A stretch of DNA of 43,554 nucleotides from Paracoccaceae bacterium (GTDB lineage Bacteria > Pseudomonadota > Alphaproteobacteria > Rhodobacterales > Rhodobacteraceae), in NCBI GenBank assembly GCA_947371955.1, contig CANBRQ010000013.1, positions 1 through 43,554 on the forward strand, given 5' to 3'. Made by a program: the position numbers and the translations under genes. A model generated the notes under the pieces. It ran no database searches. It was not told where the DNA came from and saw only the letters and a program-made list of their open reading frames with translations. Numbering within the stretch: position 1 is the first letter of the stretch; every line of letters begins with the position of its first letter. This document shows, piece by piece, positions 32,901 to 40,315 of the stretch.

Positions 32901-33071
32901 TCGATTATGGGCGGGCTGATCGTGGCCACGGTGCTGACTCTGTTCTTCCTGCCCGCCCTTTATGCCGCATGGTTCCGCGTCAAGCGCGAGACAGCCGCGC
33001 TGCCTGCGGTCCAGATGGCCGAACCCGCAGATGAACCTCAATTCACTCCGCTTCGCCTTGCCGGCGAATGA
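29952..33071 (+). CDS. RND-family efflux pump (AcrB-like)
   Basis: This encodes 1039 residues with the expected twelve helices and two large periplasmic loops. Helix 1 follows SVRNPAVTLFAILVALAAGAYAYFNLGRAEDPTFTIKT; the proton-relay helix carries GLLVDDAIIAVE; the second half repeats the fold ending in PMALSIMGGLIVATVLTLFFLPALYAAWF. The length and the ATSEEMQNLVAEPIEKRIQELPELDYV porter segment fit the hydrophobe/amphiphile efflux class. It is coupled to the adaptor gene upstream and followed after 18 bases by an SDR gene. No TolC-type channel is encoded in the operon, so one from elsewhere must be used. Confidence 0.96.
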   Translation: MGNLNLSLWSVRNPAVTLFAILVALAAGAYAYFNLGRAEDPTFTIKTMVVQAVWPGATSEEMQNLVAEPIEKRIQELPELDYVRTFSRPGATVIQVQLKDSVRAEAAQVWYQIRKKVGDLRPQLPQGLIGPFFNDEYGDVFSAIYMLTGDGLSRAELKAYAERLRTRLLTVEDAAKVALIGDVKERIFVEISHRRLATLGISAQAIFDAIGRQNAMTAAGAFATSADEVQVRVSGDLGSLAALRDLPIASGGTVVQLGDIATVRRGYEDPPSYLAFLNGSETVGVGVSMAAGANVVHLGEALKAEVDAFKADLPTGVEVTQVSDQADVVEHAFDEFIHTFIEALVIVLVVSFVTLGLRTGIVVALSVPIVLAVVFVIMLVMGLNFDRITLGALIIALGLLVDDAIIAVEMMVVKIEQGFDRVTAASAAWSSTAFPMLTGTLVTAAGFLPVGFARSTSGEYAGNIFWVVGVALIVSWFVAVIVTPYLGLKLLPAPKPGAHLGNYDGRLYRMLRAAVDASLRARWAVIGLVLMALVATGIGMGFVQQQFFPTSARAELFIETRMPEGSAIEATTKAALAAKALVKGDPDVRFSSTYVGAGAPRFFFALNPALANPSFAITVIMARDAAARDRLRAKIEAAVAAGAVPQARVRVDQIVFGPPVGFPVQFRVIGPDPAQVRAIATKVRAVMVANPNTVEPQFDWNEQAKTVQVKLDQDRIRALGLNTADVSNTLQTLLSGNKVTEYREGTELIDVIVRAPAEERADPSALQDLSVPLPTGGVVPLSQLAEVTYGFEEPILWRRNRDMVLTVRADIVPGIQAPTVSAQIEPLLQPIIAGLPPGYRIETGGAVEESNKANGALFKVFPLMFLAMLTLLMLQLRSFSKLFLVFLTAPLGAIGSVAALLLFNAPFGFVALLGVIALAGMIMRNTVILVDQIDHDLAAGAAPWTAIVESTVRRARPVVLTALAAILAMIPLSRSVFWGPMALSIMGGLIVATVLTLFFLPALYAAWFRVKRETAALPAVQMAEPADEPQFTPLRLAGE

Positions 33072-33089
33072 CCTTTGAAAGCAGAACCC

Positions 33090-33887
33090 ATGCCAAAGAC
33101 TGATCTGAAACACCGCTTCGGCCCGACGGCGCTTGTCACCGGCGCCAGTGACGGAATCGGCCGCGCGATTGCCGAGGCGCTGGCGGCCCAAGGCTTTGAC
33201 CTTGTGCTGGTCGCCCGCCGCGAAAGCGTCCTGCAAGCCCTGTCACGCGACATCGTGGCCAGACACGGCGTCAAGGTGCAAGTGATTGCCGCCGACCTGT
33301 CCCAACCGGACGCCTCGGCGCGGGTCCTGTCGCGGATGGCAGACCTGCCGGTGGGCTTGCTGGTCGCGGCGGCGGGTTTCGGCTCGCTTGGCGCTTTTCT
33401 GGACCTTGATCCGGTGGTCGAGGCCAATATGATCGACCTGAACTGCCGCGCCTTGGTGGAACTGGCGCATGGCTTTGGCAAACGCATGGCTGCCGTTGGC
33501 GGTGGCGGGATGGTGCTGTTCGGCTCGCTGGTGGGGTTTCAGGGCGTGCAGGGGTCGGCGACCTATGCGGCCACCAAGGGCTTTGTACAAAGCTTTGCCG
33601 AGGGTCTTGCGGTCGAATTCCGTCCGCTTGGCATCAGCGTCCTGTCGGTGGCGCCGGGTCCGGTTGGGACGGGGTTTGCCGCAAGGGCGGGTATGCAGAT
33701 GAGCCGCAGCGACACGCCCGAAGCCGTGGCCGCAGCCGTGCTTGCGGCCTTGCCGGGCGGCGGCACCCTGCGGCCCGGCTTCATGGGCAAGCTTCTGGGG
33801 TATGCGCTGGCGCCCTTGCCGCGTTGGGGCAGAGTGCGGGTCTTGGGACAGATCATGAAGGGCATGCGTGCCGGGGCGAGGGCCTAG
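33090..33887 (+). CDS. Short-chain dehydrogenase/reductase (SDR)
   Basis: This encodes 265 residues. Classical SDR features are all present: TGASDGIGRA (about 15-24) for NAD(P) binding, an Arg-Arg after the second strand (VARRES) pointing to NADPH, AAGFG in place of NNAG, catalytic Ser in LFGSLVGF and the YAATK pair (Tyr-x-x-x-Lys). The C-terminal tail has basic residues. The ATG at 33090 is preferred; a TTG at 33075 would add five residues. It sits between the RND pump and an MFS exporter and probably modifies the compound exported or the inducer, but the substrate is unknown. Confidence 0.9.
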   Translation: MPKTDLKHRFGPTALVTGASDGIGRAIAEALAAQGFDLVLVARRESVLQALSRDIVARHGVKVQVIAADLSQPDASARVLSRMADLPVGLLVAAAGFGSLGAFLDLDPVVEANMIDLNCRALVELAHGFGKRMAAVGGGGMVLFGSLVGFQGVQGSATYAATKGFVQSFAEGLAVEFRPLGISVLSVAPGPVGTGFAARAGMQMSRSDTPEAVAAAVLAALPGGGTLRPGFMGKLLGYALAPLPRWGRVRVLGQIMKGMRAGARA

Positions 33888-33888
33888 G

Positions 33889-35268
33889 ATGCGCACCTCT
33901 CCTTGGGCGATCTTCGCGATAGCCAGTGCGGCGGTGTTTCTGGTCGCAGTCGATGCGACCATAGCTGTAGCCGCTTTTCCGGCGCTGCGGTCGTCGTTTC
34001 AGGGGACCTCTCCGGCGACGCTGTCCTGGGTGCTGAACGCCTATACGATCCTGTACGCCGCCCTTCTGGTGCCGGCAGGGCGGTTGGTCGACCTTCATGG
34101 GGCGCAGCGGTTGTTCCTGCTGGGACTGGCGCTGTTCCTGCTGGCCTCTGCGGTCTGCGGCATGGCGCCTGGAACCACCACGCTGATCACCGCACGCGCC
34201 GTGCAGGCGGTGGGTGGGGCGGTGCTGTCGCCCGCCTCGCTGACGCTGATCCTGCGGTCCTTTCCACCCGAAAAACGCAGCGCCATTGTCGGGTTGTGGA
34301 GTGCGGCGGGTGCCCTTGGCGCGGCCCTGGGCCCCGGTGCGGGCGCTGCCCTGATCGAGCTTGCCTCATGGCGCGCGGCGTTCCTTGTCAATCTTCCGCT
34401 TGGCGCGCTTATCCTGTTCATGGCCTGGCGCCATTTGCCCAAGATGGCGGGGGCGGATCAGGGTGAACGGCTGGACTTCCCCGGCATCGCCCTGATTGCC
34501 CTTGGCGTCGCGGCCCTGACTTATGGCGTCGTGCAGGTCGAAGGCGCTGGGCTGCTCGCCCCTACCGTTTGGGGGCCGGGGCTGGCCGGGACAGCGCTGC
34601 TGCTGGCCTATGCGCTTTGGGCGCGGGGGCGCAGCACGGCGGCGATTGACATGACCCTGTTTGCCAGTCGCACCTATGCGCTGGTCACTGTGGCGAGCTT
34701 TGTCTTCGGAATTGCGTTCTCGATGATGTTCCTGTCGTCGTTTTTGTTCCTGTTCGGCGTCTGGGGCTTTTCCCAAGGCCTGACTGGATTGGCCGTCACG
34801 CCCGGCCCGCTGGTGGTGATTGCGGTGGCGATATCCTCGGGACGGATCGTGGCGCGCGTCGGGCACCGTGCGGTTCTGGTGACGGGGGGCGTGCTTTATG
34901 CGGTGGCGCAGCTATGGGTGTCGACGCAGGTGACGGCACACCCGGCCTATCTGACCCTTTGGTTCCCGATGCAGATTGTCGGCGGCGTCGCCGTGGGCCT
35001 GCTGCTGGTTGGTCTGTCGGGAGCTGCCGTCTCTGGCCTCTCGCCCAGCCGGTTTGGCGTTGGAGGTGCCGTCAACAACGCGGTCCGCCAGTTGGGCGGC
35101 GTCTTTGGCACGGCACTCGCGGTGGTTCTGATAGGGCGCACAGGTGCCGGGGTCGAGGCGTTCCGGCTGGCGTTCCAGTGCCTTGCAGCGCTTGGCCTGC
35201 TGACCGCTTGCCTGTGCCTGCTCTTGCCCGGCATCAGCGGCAGAACCGGGATTAAGCTGGCGGGTTAG
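33889..35268 (+). CDS. MFS drug exporter, DHA2-like (EmrB/QacA type)
   Basis: This encodes 459 residues. The start follows the SDR stop by one base. FLVAVDATIAVAAFPALRSSF is the helix-1 DHA2-type motif, LVPAGRLVDLHGAQRLF is the helix 2-3 loop (motif A, partly degenerate) and ARAVQAVGGAVLSPASLTLI is the helix-4 Arg motif. Around fourteen helices fit the length. It is the last gene of the TetR/RND operon and ends with a 17-base overlap with the convergent LysR gene. A proton-driven drug/metabolite exporter is the likely role. Confidence 0.9.
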   Translation: MRTSPWAIFAIASAAVFLVAVDATIAVAAFPALRSSFQGTSPATLSWVLNAYTILYAALLVPAGRLVDLHGAQRLFLLGLALFLLASAVCGMAPGTTTLITARAVQAVGGAVLSPASLTLILRSFPPEKRSAIVGLWSAAGALGAALGPGAGAALIELASWRAAFLVNLPLGALILFMAWRHLPKMAGADQGERLDFPGIALIALGVAALTYGVVQVEGAGLLAPTVWGPGLAGTALLLAYALWARGRSTAAIDMTLFASRTYALVTVASFVFGIAFSMMFLSSFLFLFGVWGFSQGLTGLAVTPGPLVVIAVAISSGRIVARVGHRAVLVTGGVLYAVAQLWVSTQVTAHPAYLTLWFPMQIVGGVAVGLLLVGLSGAAVSGLSPSRFGVGGAVNNAVRQLGGVFGTALAVVLIGRTGAGVEAFRLAFQCLAALGLLTACLCLLLPGISGRTGIKLAG

Positions 35269-36166
35269 GGCCCGCCCGCAGCCGCTCTTTCAACCGCGGT
35301 GTGGCGAAGTCGAGGAAGGCGCGCAGTTTGACGGGCAGCGTGCCTTGGCCGTCATAGACCAGACTGACCGGTACGGCTTCAGGCTCGAAGGCCTGCAGGA
35401 CCGGGACCAGATCCCAGGCCGCTTCCGCGGCGGCGATCTGATAGGACAGGACGCGGGTCACCCCAAGCCCCTCGCAGGCGGCGTCGATGGCGGCTTCGGC
35501 GGTGTTGACCGTCAGCCGCGACCTTATGGGCAGGACCTTTGCGGCGCCTTGCATCTGAAAGGTCCAGCGATCCTCGAACTCCAGCCCGGCGAAAGTCACG
35601 CAGTGATGCAGGCGCAGATCGTCCGGCGTCAGCGGAGTGCCGTGGCGGGCCAGATAGGACGGGCTGGCACAGACCACGCGCCGCACACCGCCCAGCCGGA
35701 TTGCCTTCATCGTGCTGTCAGGCAGGGTGCCGATCCGGATTGCCGCATCGACGTGGTCGTCCTGCAGATGCAGCAGGCGGTCGGCGAGGGTCAGGCGGAT
35801 GTCGATGTCCGGATACTCCTGCAGGAACGCCACCACCACCGGCAGCACATGCAGTCGCCCGAAGACCAAGGGTGCCGTGATCGTCAGATCCCCCCGCGCC
35901 GTGGCATAGGCCCCTGAGGCGGCGCGTTCGGCGTCGGCCACGTCGGACAGGATGCGTTTGCAGGCGGCCACATAAGACTGGCCCGCCTCGGTCAGAGTGA
36001 CGTGGCGGTTCGAGCGGACCATGAGGCGGGCACCCAGATGCGCCTCAAGATCGGCGATCTTGCGGCTGATGGTGGTCAGCGGCACCCCCAGCTTGCGCCC
36101 CGCCGCCGACAGGTTGCCCTGTTCGACGACCTGCAGCAGCACATCCATCGCCTCCAGTCGGTCCAT
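35252..36166 (-). CDS. LysR-family transcriptional regulator
   Basis: About 304 residues. The start at ATG 36166 is preceded by AAGG at seven bases; an ATG at 36181 would add five residues. The winged helix is LEAMDVLLQVVEQGNLSAAGRKLGVPLTTISRKIADLEAHLGARLMVR (about 4-50), followed by a linker helix and the LysR substrate-binding domain from about 90 (TITAPLVFGRLHVLPVVVAFLQEYPDIDIRLTLAD). It belongs to the large group close to DhcR/PecT. It is divergent from the CxxC carboxymuconolactone-decarboxylase-like gene and a flavin-fold gene, which it probably controls. Confidence 0.94.
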   Translation of the reverse strand: MDRLEAMDVLLQVVEQGNLSAAGRKLGVPLTTISRKIADLEAHLGARLMVRSNRHVTLTEAGQSYVAACKRILSDVADAERAASGAYATARGDLTITAPLVFGRLHVLPVVVAFLQEYPDIDIRLTLADRLLHLQDDHVDAAIRIGTLPDSTMKAIRLGGVRRVVCASPSYLARHGTPLTPDDLRLHHCVTFAGLEFEDRWTFQMQGAAKVLPIRSRLTVNTAEAAIDAACEGLGVTRVLSYQIAAAEAAWDLVPVLQAFEPEAVPVSLVYDGQGTLPVKLRAFLDFATPRLKERLRAGPNPPA

Positions 36167-36193
36167 CTGCGTACCTTCCATATTTCGGGAACA

Positions 36194-36215
36194 TATCCAC
36201 CGTTATTGCTGGATA
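36194..36215. promoter_or_regulatory. Inverted repeat in the LysR divergent region, candidate operator
   Basis: TATCCA (36194-36199) and TGGATA (36210-36215) form a perfect 6-bp inverted repeat with a 10-base spacer. It contains a T-N11-A-type core and lies 28 bases from the LysR start and about 70 bases from the divergent gene. That is the expected place and shape of a LysR recognition site. The repeat is seen; binding is inferred. Confidence 0.45.
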
Positions 36216-36284
36216 CTCACATGAAACGAAAGGGCCTATCTCTGCGGCATCGGACCAACCGGCCCGCAACCCATGGAGATCAAG

Positions 36285-36833
36285 ATGACCCGCATTGCCA
36301 CCCCCGCCACCATCGCCGACGCCCCGCTGGCCGCCCAACCGCTGCTGGAAGCGGTGAAAAGGCAAATCGGCTCGGTTCCCAACCTGTTCCGCGTCGTGTC
36401 CAACAGCCCGGCCGCGCTGGAAGGCTACCTTGGCCTGTCTGCCGCACTGGGTAAAGGCACGCTGCCTGCCGCCACCCGTGAACGCATCGCACTTGCCGTG
36501 GCCGAGATCAACGGCTGCGACTATTGCCTGTCGGCCCACAGCTTCATGGCAAAGACCATCGCCAAACTGGACGAGGCCGAGATCCTGGCCAACCGTCACG
36601 GCCACTCGAACGACCCCACGGCCGACGCCGCCGTGCGGTTCGCGGCAGAGGTGACCAAGGCCCGGGGCCATGTCAGCGAAGAGGCGTTGGCCCGCGTGAA
36701 GCTGGCCGGCTACGACGATGCGCAGGTGGTTGAAATCGTGCTGCACGTGGCGCTGAACACCTGGACCAACTACATCAATTCGGTGGCCGGAACGGTGATC
36801 GACTTCCCGGCGGCCAAAGCCCTCGCCGCCTGA
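36285..36833 (+). CDS. Carboxymuconolactone decarboxylase family protein (AhpD-like)
   Basis: This encodes 182 residues from ATG 36285, which has GGAG at five bases; an upstream ATG at 36273 is in frame but overlaps that ribosome site. The AhpD/CMD core is ERIALAVAEINGCDYCLSAHSFMAKT, with the redox-active CDYC pair and the distal His that relays protons; VEIVLHVALNTWTNYINSVAGTVIDFP is the typical C-terminal helix. Members act as peroxidase-type alkylhydroperoxidases or decarboxylases. The intact CxxC and the peroxidase-related length favour a redox role. It is followed by a hairpin and the PNPOx-fold gene. Confidence 0.92.
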   Translation: MTRIATPATIADAPLAAQPLLEAVKRQIGSVPNLFRVVSNSPAALEGYLGLSAALGKGTLPAATRERIALAVAEINGCDYCLSAHSFMAKTIAKLDEAEILANRHGHSNDPTADAAVRFAAEVTKARGHVSEEALARVKLAGYDDAQVVEIVLHVALNTWTNYINSVAGTVIDFPAAKALAA

Positions 36834-36843
36834 ACCGCCCCTT

Positions 36844-36870
36844 GGCGCCGCCCGCATCCTCGGCGGCGCC
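36844..36870 (+). repeat. Intercistronic hairpin between the CMD-like and PNPOx-fold genes
   Basis: GGCGCCGCC (36844-36852) pairs with GGCGGCGCC (36862-36870) in a perfect 9-bp stem with a 9-base loop. It begins 11 bases after the upstream stop and ends 17 bases before the next ATG. There is no U-tract, so it is more likely an mRNA-stability or attenuation element than a full terminator. Confidence 0.65.
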
Positions 36871-36887
36871 GTCGCTGGAGACTTGCC

Positions 36888-37541
36888 ATGACCCGATCCT
36901 TCACTGACCAACACAACCACGCGACGCCTGTCCGCTATTCCAGCGATGTGGCTTTCTCCCCTTCGGTAAAGGCCGTTCAAAGCCGCAAAGGCTCGCGCCG
37001 GGCCTATGCGATGCAGGAAGAGGCGGGCGGTTGGGCGACCACGATTGACGAGGACCTGAAACGGTTCATCGAAGCGCAGACCAGCGTGTTTCTGGCCACT
37101 GCCAGCGCCGAGGGTCAGCCCTATATTCAGCACCGGGGCGGTCCGGCGGGTTTCTTGCGGGTGCTGGATGGCAGCACCATCGGCTTTGTCGACTATGCCG
37201 GAAACCGGCAGTTCATCACCTCCGGCAATTTGGCCGAGAATGCCAAGGCGCATCTGTTCCTGATCGACTACGCCCACCGGCGGCGCATCAAGGTCTGGGG
37301 CACCGCGCGGGTGGTGGAGGGCGATGCAGACCTGACCGCCCGGTTGATGCCCGAAGGTTACAAAGCGCGGGCCGGGCAGGTGATCCTTTTCACCGTCGCG
37401 GCCTGGGATGCCAACTGCCCGCAACATATCCCGCAGCGGTTTGAGGCCTCCGACGTGGCGGCAGCATTGGCGGCACGGGATGCCGAAATCGCCCGCCTGA
37501 CCGCCGAGGTGACGCGGCTGACGGCAAGCCATGGCCTTTAG
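36888..37541 (+). CDS. Pyridoxamine 5'-phosphate oxidase-fold flavoprotein
   Basis: This encodes 217 residues with GGAG before the ATG. A polar N-terminus (about 1-50) precedes the split-barrel flavin fold: FIEAQTSVFLATASAEGQPYIQHRGGPAGFLRVLDGSTIGFVDYAGNRQFITSGNLAENAKAHLFLIDY, then the last strands RRRIKVWGTARVVEG. The C-terminal 25 residues form a short coiled-coil (ARDAEIARLTAEVTRLTAS). It is probably not the vitamin B6 oxidase but a general flavin/heme-binding relative. With the CMD-like gene it forms a small redox unit divergent from LysR. Confidence 0.9.
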   Translation: MTRSFTDQHNHATPVRYSSDVAFSPSVKAVQSRKGSRRAYAMQEEAGGWATTIDEDLKRFIEAQTSVFLATASAEGQPYIQHRGGPAGFLRVLDGSTIGFVDYAGNRQFITSGNLAENAKAHLFLIDYAHRRRIKVWGTARVVEGDADLTARLMPEGYKARAGQVILFTVAAWDANCPQHIPQRFEASDVAAALAARDAEIARLTAEVTRLTASHGL

Positions 37542-37559
37542 CCGATCCCGCCAAGCGGA

Positions 37560-40235
37560 TCAAAACACGATAAAATCCGTGATGGACAATGCCAGACCTG
37601 CCGCCAAGGTGGCGAAGTGAACCGGCGCTGCGCCGCCCAAGCCGTGGCTGTCGAACAACAGCCGCCCGGTGTCCGTCTCATAGATGATCCGGTCGGCGGT
37701 GGTCTCGGGCAGACCCGAGGCGCGGGCGGCGAAGGCGCCGGGGTCCAGGGAGCCAAGGTCGAGGCCCGTGAAGACCGCATCATCCAGCCGCATCTTGTCA
37801 TGACCCACAGCGAAATCGGTGATCCGGTCGATGTTGGATGGCCCAAGGGCGTGGTCGAAGACAAAGGCATCATTGCCGCCACCACCGGTCAGTTTGTCAG
37901 TGCCAAGCCCGCCGTTCAGCACGTTGCGCCCCGCGTTGCCCTGCATCACGTTGGCACGCGCGTTGCCGGTGCCGTTGATATCAGCCGTGCCGGTCAGGAT
38001 CAGCGTCTCGACAAAGCGCAGGGCGGCATAGGCATCAAGGTTGAAGCCTACGGAACTGCGCACCGTGTCTGTGCCGCCTGCATCTTTGGTACCCGTCAGG
38101 CTCGTTGTCTCATAGACTCGGTCGCCCACGGAGTTGACGACATAGGTGTCGTTGCCAGCACCGCCCAACATCCTGTCGCGACCGGTTCCGCCGTCCAGCC
38201 GGTCAGAGCCCACCCCGCCGATCAGCGTGTCATTCTGGCTGCCACCATAGAGCGCGTCATTGCCCAAGCCACCCAGCAGACTGTCGGCCCCGGCATTGCC
38301 CTTGATCGTGTCATTGCCGGCGAGGCCGTTTACCGTGTCATTGCCCGCCCCATAGGTCAGCCTGTCGGCCCCCTGCGTCGGCACCGGGTCTGGCACGGCA
38401 TCCGTTATTTCCCCTGTCCAGACCTTGGTTCCCAAGATCACATTGACTGTTCCGCTGCCGCTGGTGGCATTGGTCAGTTCAACCCGGAACCCCTCGGGCG
38501 CTTCGATGAGGGCGTCGGTCTTGACGTCGATGGTCAGGGTCTGCACACTTTTGGCCGGATCGCCCACCGAGAGGGGGCGATCAAAGCCAGTGACTGCTGC
38601 ATTGGCGGCCAACACCACCTGACCGCTGGCAAAGCCGCCCACGAAATCGGCGGCCTCTGACGCATGCGGACCATTCGCCACCAGCCGCCAGGTCACGGTG
38701 ACCGCACTTGTGCAGTCTCCGACCCGAATGATGCTGAAGCCGATCTTGCCGCCCTCTTCCACCGCGCCGCTGTTCAGGCCGTAAAGATAAACCAGTGCAT
38801 CACCATCGGCGGCGGTTGTGGTGCCGGTGGCCTCGGTCAGAATGCCGTCATTCTTGTTGCCATCCAGACCAAACCCGCCCGCAACGCCCGCAATGCCGTC
38901 CGCACCATCCGTGCCATTGGGCCCGAAGGCATAGGTCTCGTCGAAGGGCGGATTCAACTCGTTCTGGCGTTGCTGGTAGTCGATCCGGTCGCCACCAGCA
39001 TCGCCGCCGGTTCCGTGCACACCCCGCGTCCCGCCCGGTGCGACGGGCTGGCCTTGCGGATGGCCAAGACCTGCCGTGGCGCTGTTGGCGACGGTGACGG
39101 CAGCGGTGCCCGACAGGGTCCCAAGGTTCAGGATCGCCCCGGCAGCCGAGCCTCCATGTCCGGAAAAGCCGCCGTCACCACCGTTGCCGCCATTGGCGCC
39201 GTCACCGGCCGTGCCAGGCTTGCCGGTATAGAACTTCAGGATCGATGGCTCATCGATTGATGGGTAATAGTAGAACGAACCGTCATGGCCCGCGTCACCG
39301 CCGTTGCCGCCGTTCTGGGCATTGCCGCCCGCGCCACCGGCATTGCCCAAGCCCCCCGTGGCCGTGTTGCCGCCCGCAATCAACCCCGAGGACAACCTGC
39401 CGCCGAAGCTGACGTCGGCAAGCACCAGTTTTGCCCCCACGTCGTTGAAGATGCCGCCCGCCGCAGACCCGCCCGCACCGCCGCGCCCACCGTCGCCGCC
39501 GCTGCCGCCATTGGACCCGTCTGCCCCGTTGCCGCCGTTCAGAATGGTGGTTTCCAACGTCGATGTGGCGTAGCTTCGTTCCTCGCCGCGCACGCCATAG
39601 CCGGCGTTGATGCCAAAGGCCCCGTTGCCGCCGCGTCCGCCCACCCCGCCAAGGCCGCCGACCCCGGTGTTTTCGCCAAAGCCCACCCGGATCAGCGTCA
39701 GATCACCCTTGTTCCAGATGCCGCCGACTCCCGTGCCGCCGCCAGTCCCGGCCTCACCGTCGCCGCCATCCCCGCCGTTCGTCGGGCTGGTTGCGCTCTT
39801 GCCGTAATCGTTGGTGAAGACCCCCAGGTCGGCCGGCGAATAGCCCGCCGTTCCGGGCACCCCCGGCGTTCCCGCCGCGCCATCCGTGCCCGCGTCGCCA
39901 TAAGAGCCGCCGCGATAGAAATCCAGCCCGATCACGGTCACCTTGGCACCGGCGTCCACTGTCAGGTGATTACTGTTCCCGTTCAATAGCGCCACATCCG
40001 CCAGACCGTCATGGTTGTTATCCCCGTCGATGGTCAAAGCGCCGCCTGCGGCCTTGACCTCTACCGCCGTGCGGTTGGCGAAGCTGTTGGACTGGACGTA
40101 GAACAGGCCGGAATCAAACACGATCTTGTCTGCCGTCGCCGTGGCATTGGCTTGCGCCACAGCCTCGCGAAAGCTGGTCAGGCCGTCGGTTGCATCAACT
40201 TTGTCCAGTGCCGTGGTTACGGTGATCGTGGCCAT
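37560..40235 (-). CDS. Large secreted RTX calcium-binding protein with Gly-rich and Calx-beta regions
   Basis: This encodes 891 residues with no N-terminal signal peptide, as expected for type I secretion. Residues about 110-458 are an extended Gly/Asn/Asp-rich stretch made of GGxGGxGG-like units between beta-strand segments (right-handed beta-helix-like). Residues about 480-608 look like a Calx-beta domain (EEGGKIGFSII...ALIEAPEGFRVELTNATSGSG). From about 620 to 700, nonapeptides of the GGxGxDxLx kind bind calcium, with another set near 765-800; the hydrophobic C-terminal end (ALSITDFIVF) is a usual type I signal. No secretion genes are in the window. Adhesin or surface/biofilm function is likely. 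Confidence 0.9.
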   Translation of the reverse strand: MATITVTTALDKVDATDGLTSFREAVAQANATATADKIVFDSGLFYVQSNSFANRTAVEVKAAGGALTIDGDNNHDGLADVALLNGNSNHLTVDAGAKVTVIGLDFYRGGSYGDAGTDGAAGTPGVPGTAGYSPADLGVFTNDYGKSATSPTNGGDGGDGEAGTGGGTGVGGIWNKGDLTLIRVGFGENTGVGGLGGVGGRGGNGAFGINAGYGVRGEERSYATSTLETTILNGGNGADGSNGGSGGDGGRGGAGGSAAGGIFNDVGAKLVLADVSFGGRLSSGLIAGGNTATGGLGNAGGAGGNAQNGGNGGDAGHDGSFYYYPSIDEPSILKFYTGKPGTAGDGANGGNGGDGGFSGHGGSAAGAILNLGTLSGTAAVTVANSATAGLGHPQGQPVAPGGTRGVHGTGGDAGGDRIDYQQRQNELNPPFDETYAFGPNGTDGADGIAGVAGGFGLDGNKNDGILTEATGTTTAADGDALVYLYGLNSGAVEEGGKIGFSIIRVGDCTSAVTVTWRLVANGPHASEAADFVGGFASGQVVLAANAAVTGFDRPLSVGDPAKSVQTLTIDVKTDALIEAPEGFRVELTNATSGSGTVNVILGTKVWTGEITDAVPDPVPTQGADRLTYGAGNDTVNGLAGNDTIKGNAGADSLLGGLGNDALYGGSQNDTLIGGVGSDRLDGGTGRDRMLGGAGNDTYVVNSVGDRVYETTSLTGTKDAGGTDTVRSSVGFNLDAYAALRFVETLILTGTADINGTGNARANVMQGNAGRNVLNGGLGTDKLTGGGGNDAFVFDHALGPSNIDRITDFAVGHDKMRLDDAVFTGLDLGSLDPGAFAARASGLPETTADRIIYETDTGRLLFDSHGLGGAAPVHFATLAAGLALSITDFIVF

Positions 40236-40266
40236 GGTTCAATCCGGTTGCGACAAATGCCAAAAG

Positions 40267-40295
40267 TTAACACAATTGGGCAAATGCGTAAACAA
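40267..40295 (-). promoter_or_regulatory. Possible promoter of the RTX gene
   Basis: On the minus strand TTGTTT (40295-40290) is followed by a 17-base spacer and TGTTAA (40272-40267), about 30 bases before the RTX start. The 80-base interval is distinctly AT-rich. It is a plausible sigma-70-type promoter but matches are partial. Confidence 0.3.
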
Positions 40296-40315
40296 AGTTG
40301 AAAAACGGCGCTTGG

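Noticed and set aside
38860-39900. Regular short DNA repeats that superficially resemble a repeat array
   Set aside because: They encode the Gly-rich repeats of the RTX protein in frame and have no uniform spacers, so they are not CRISPR.
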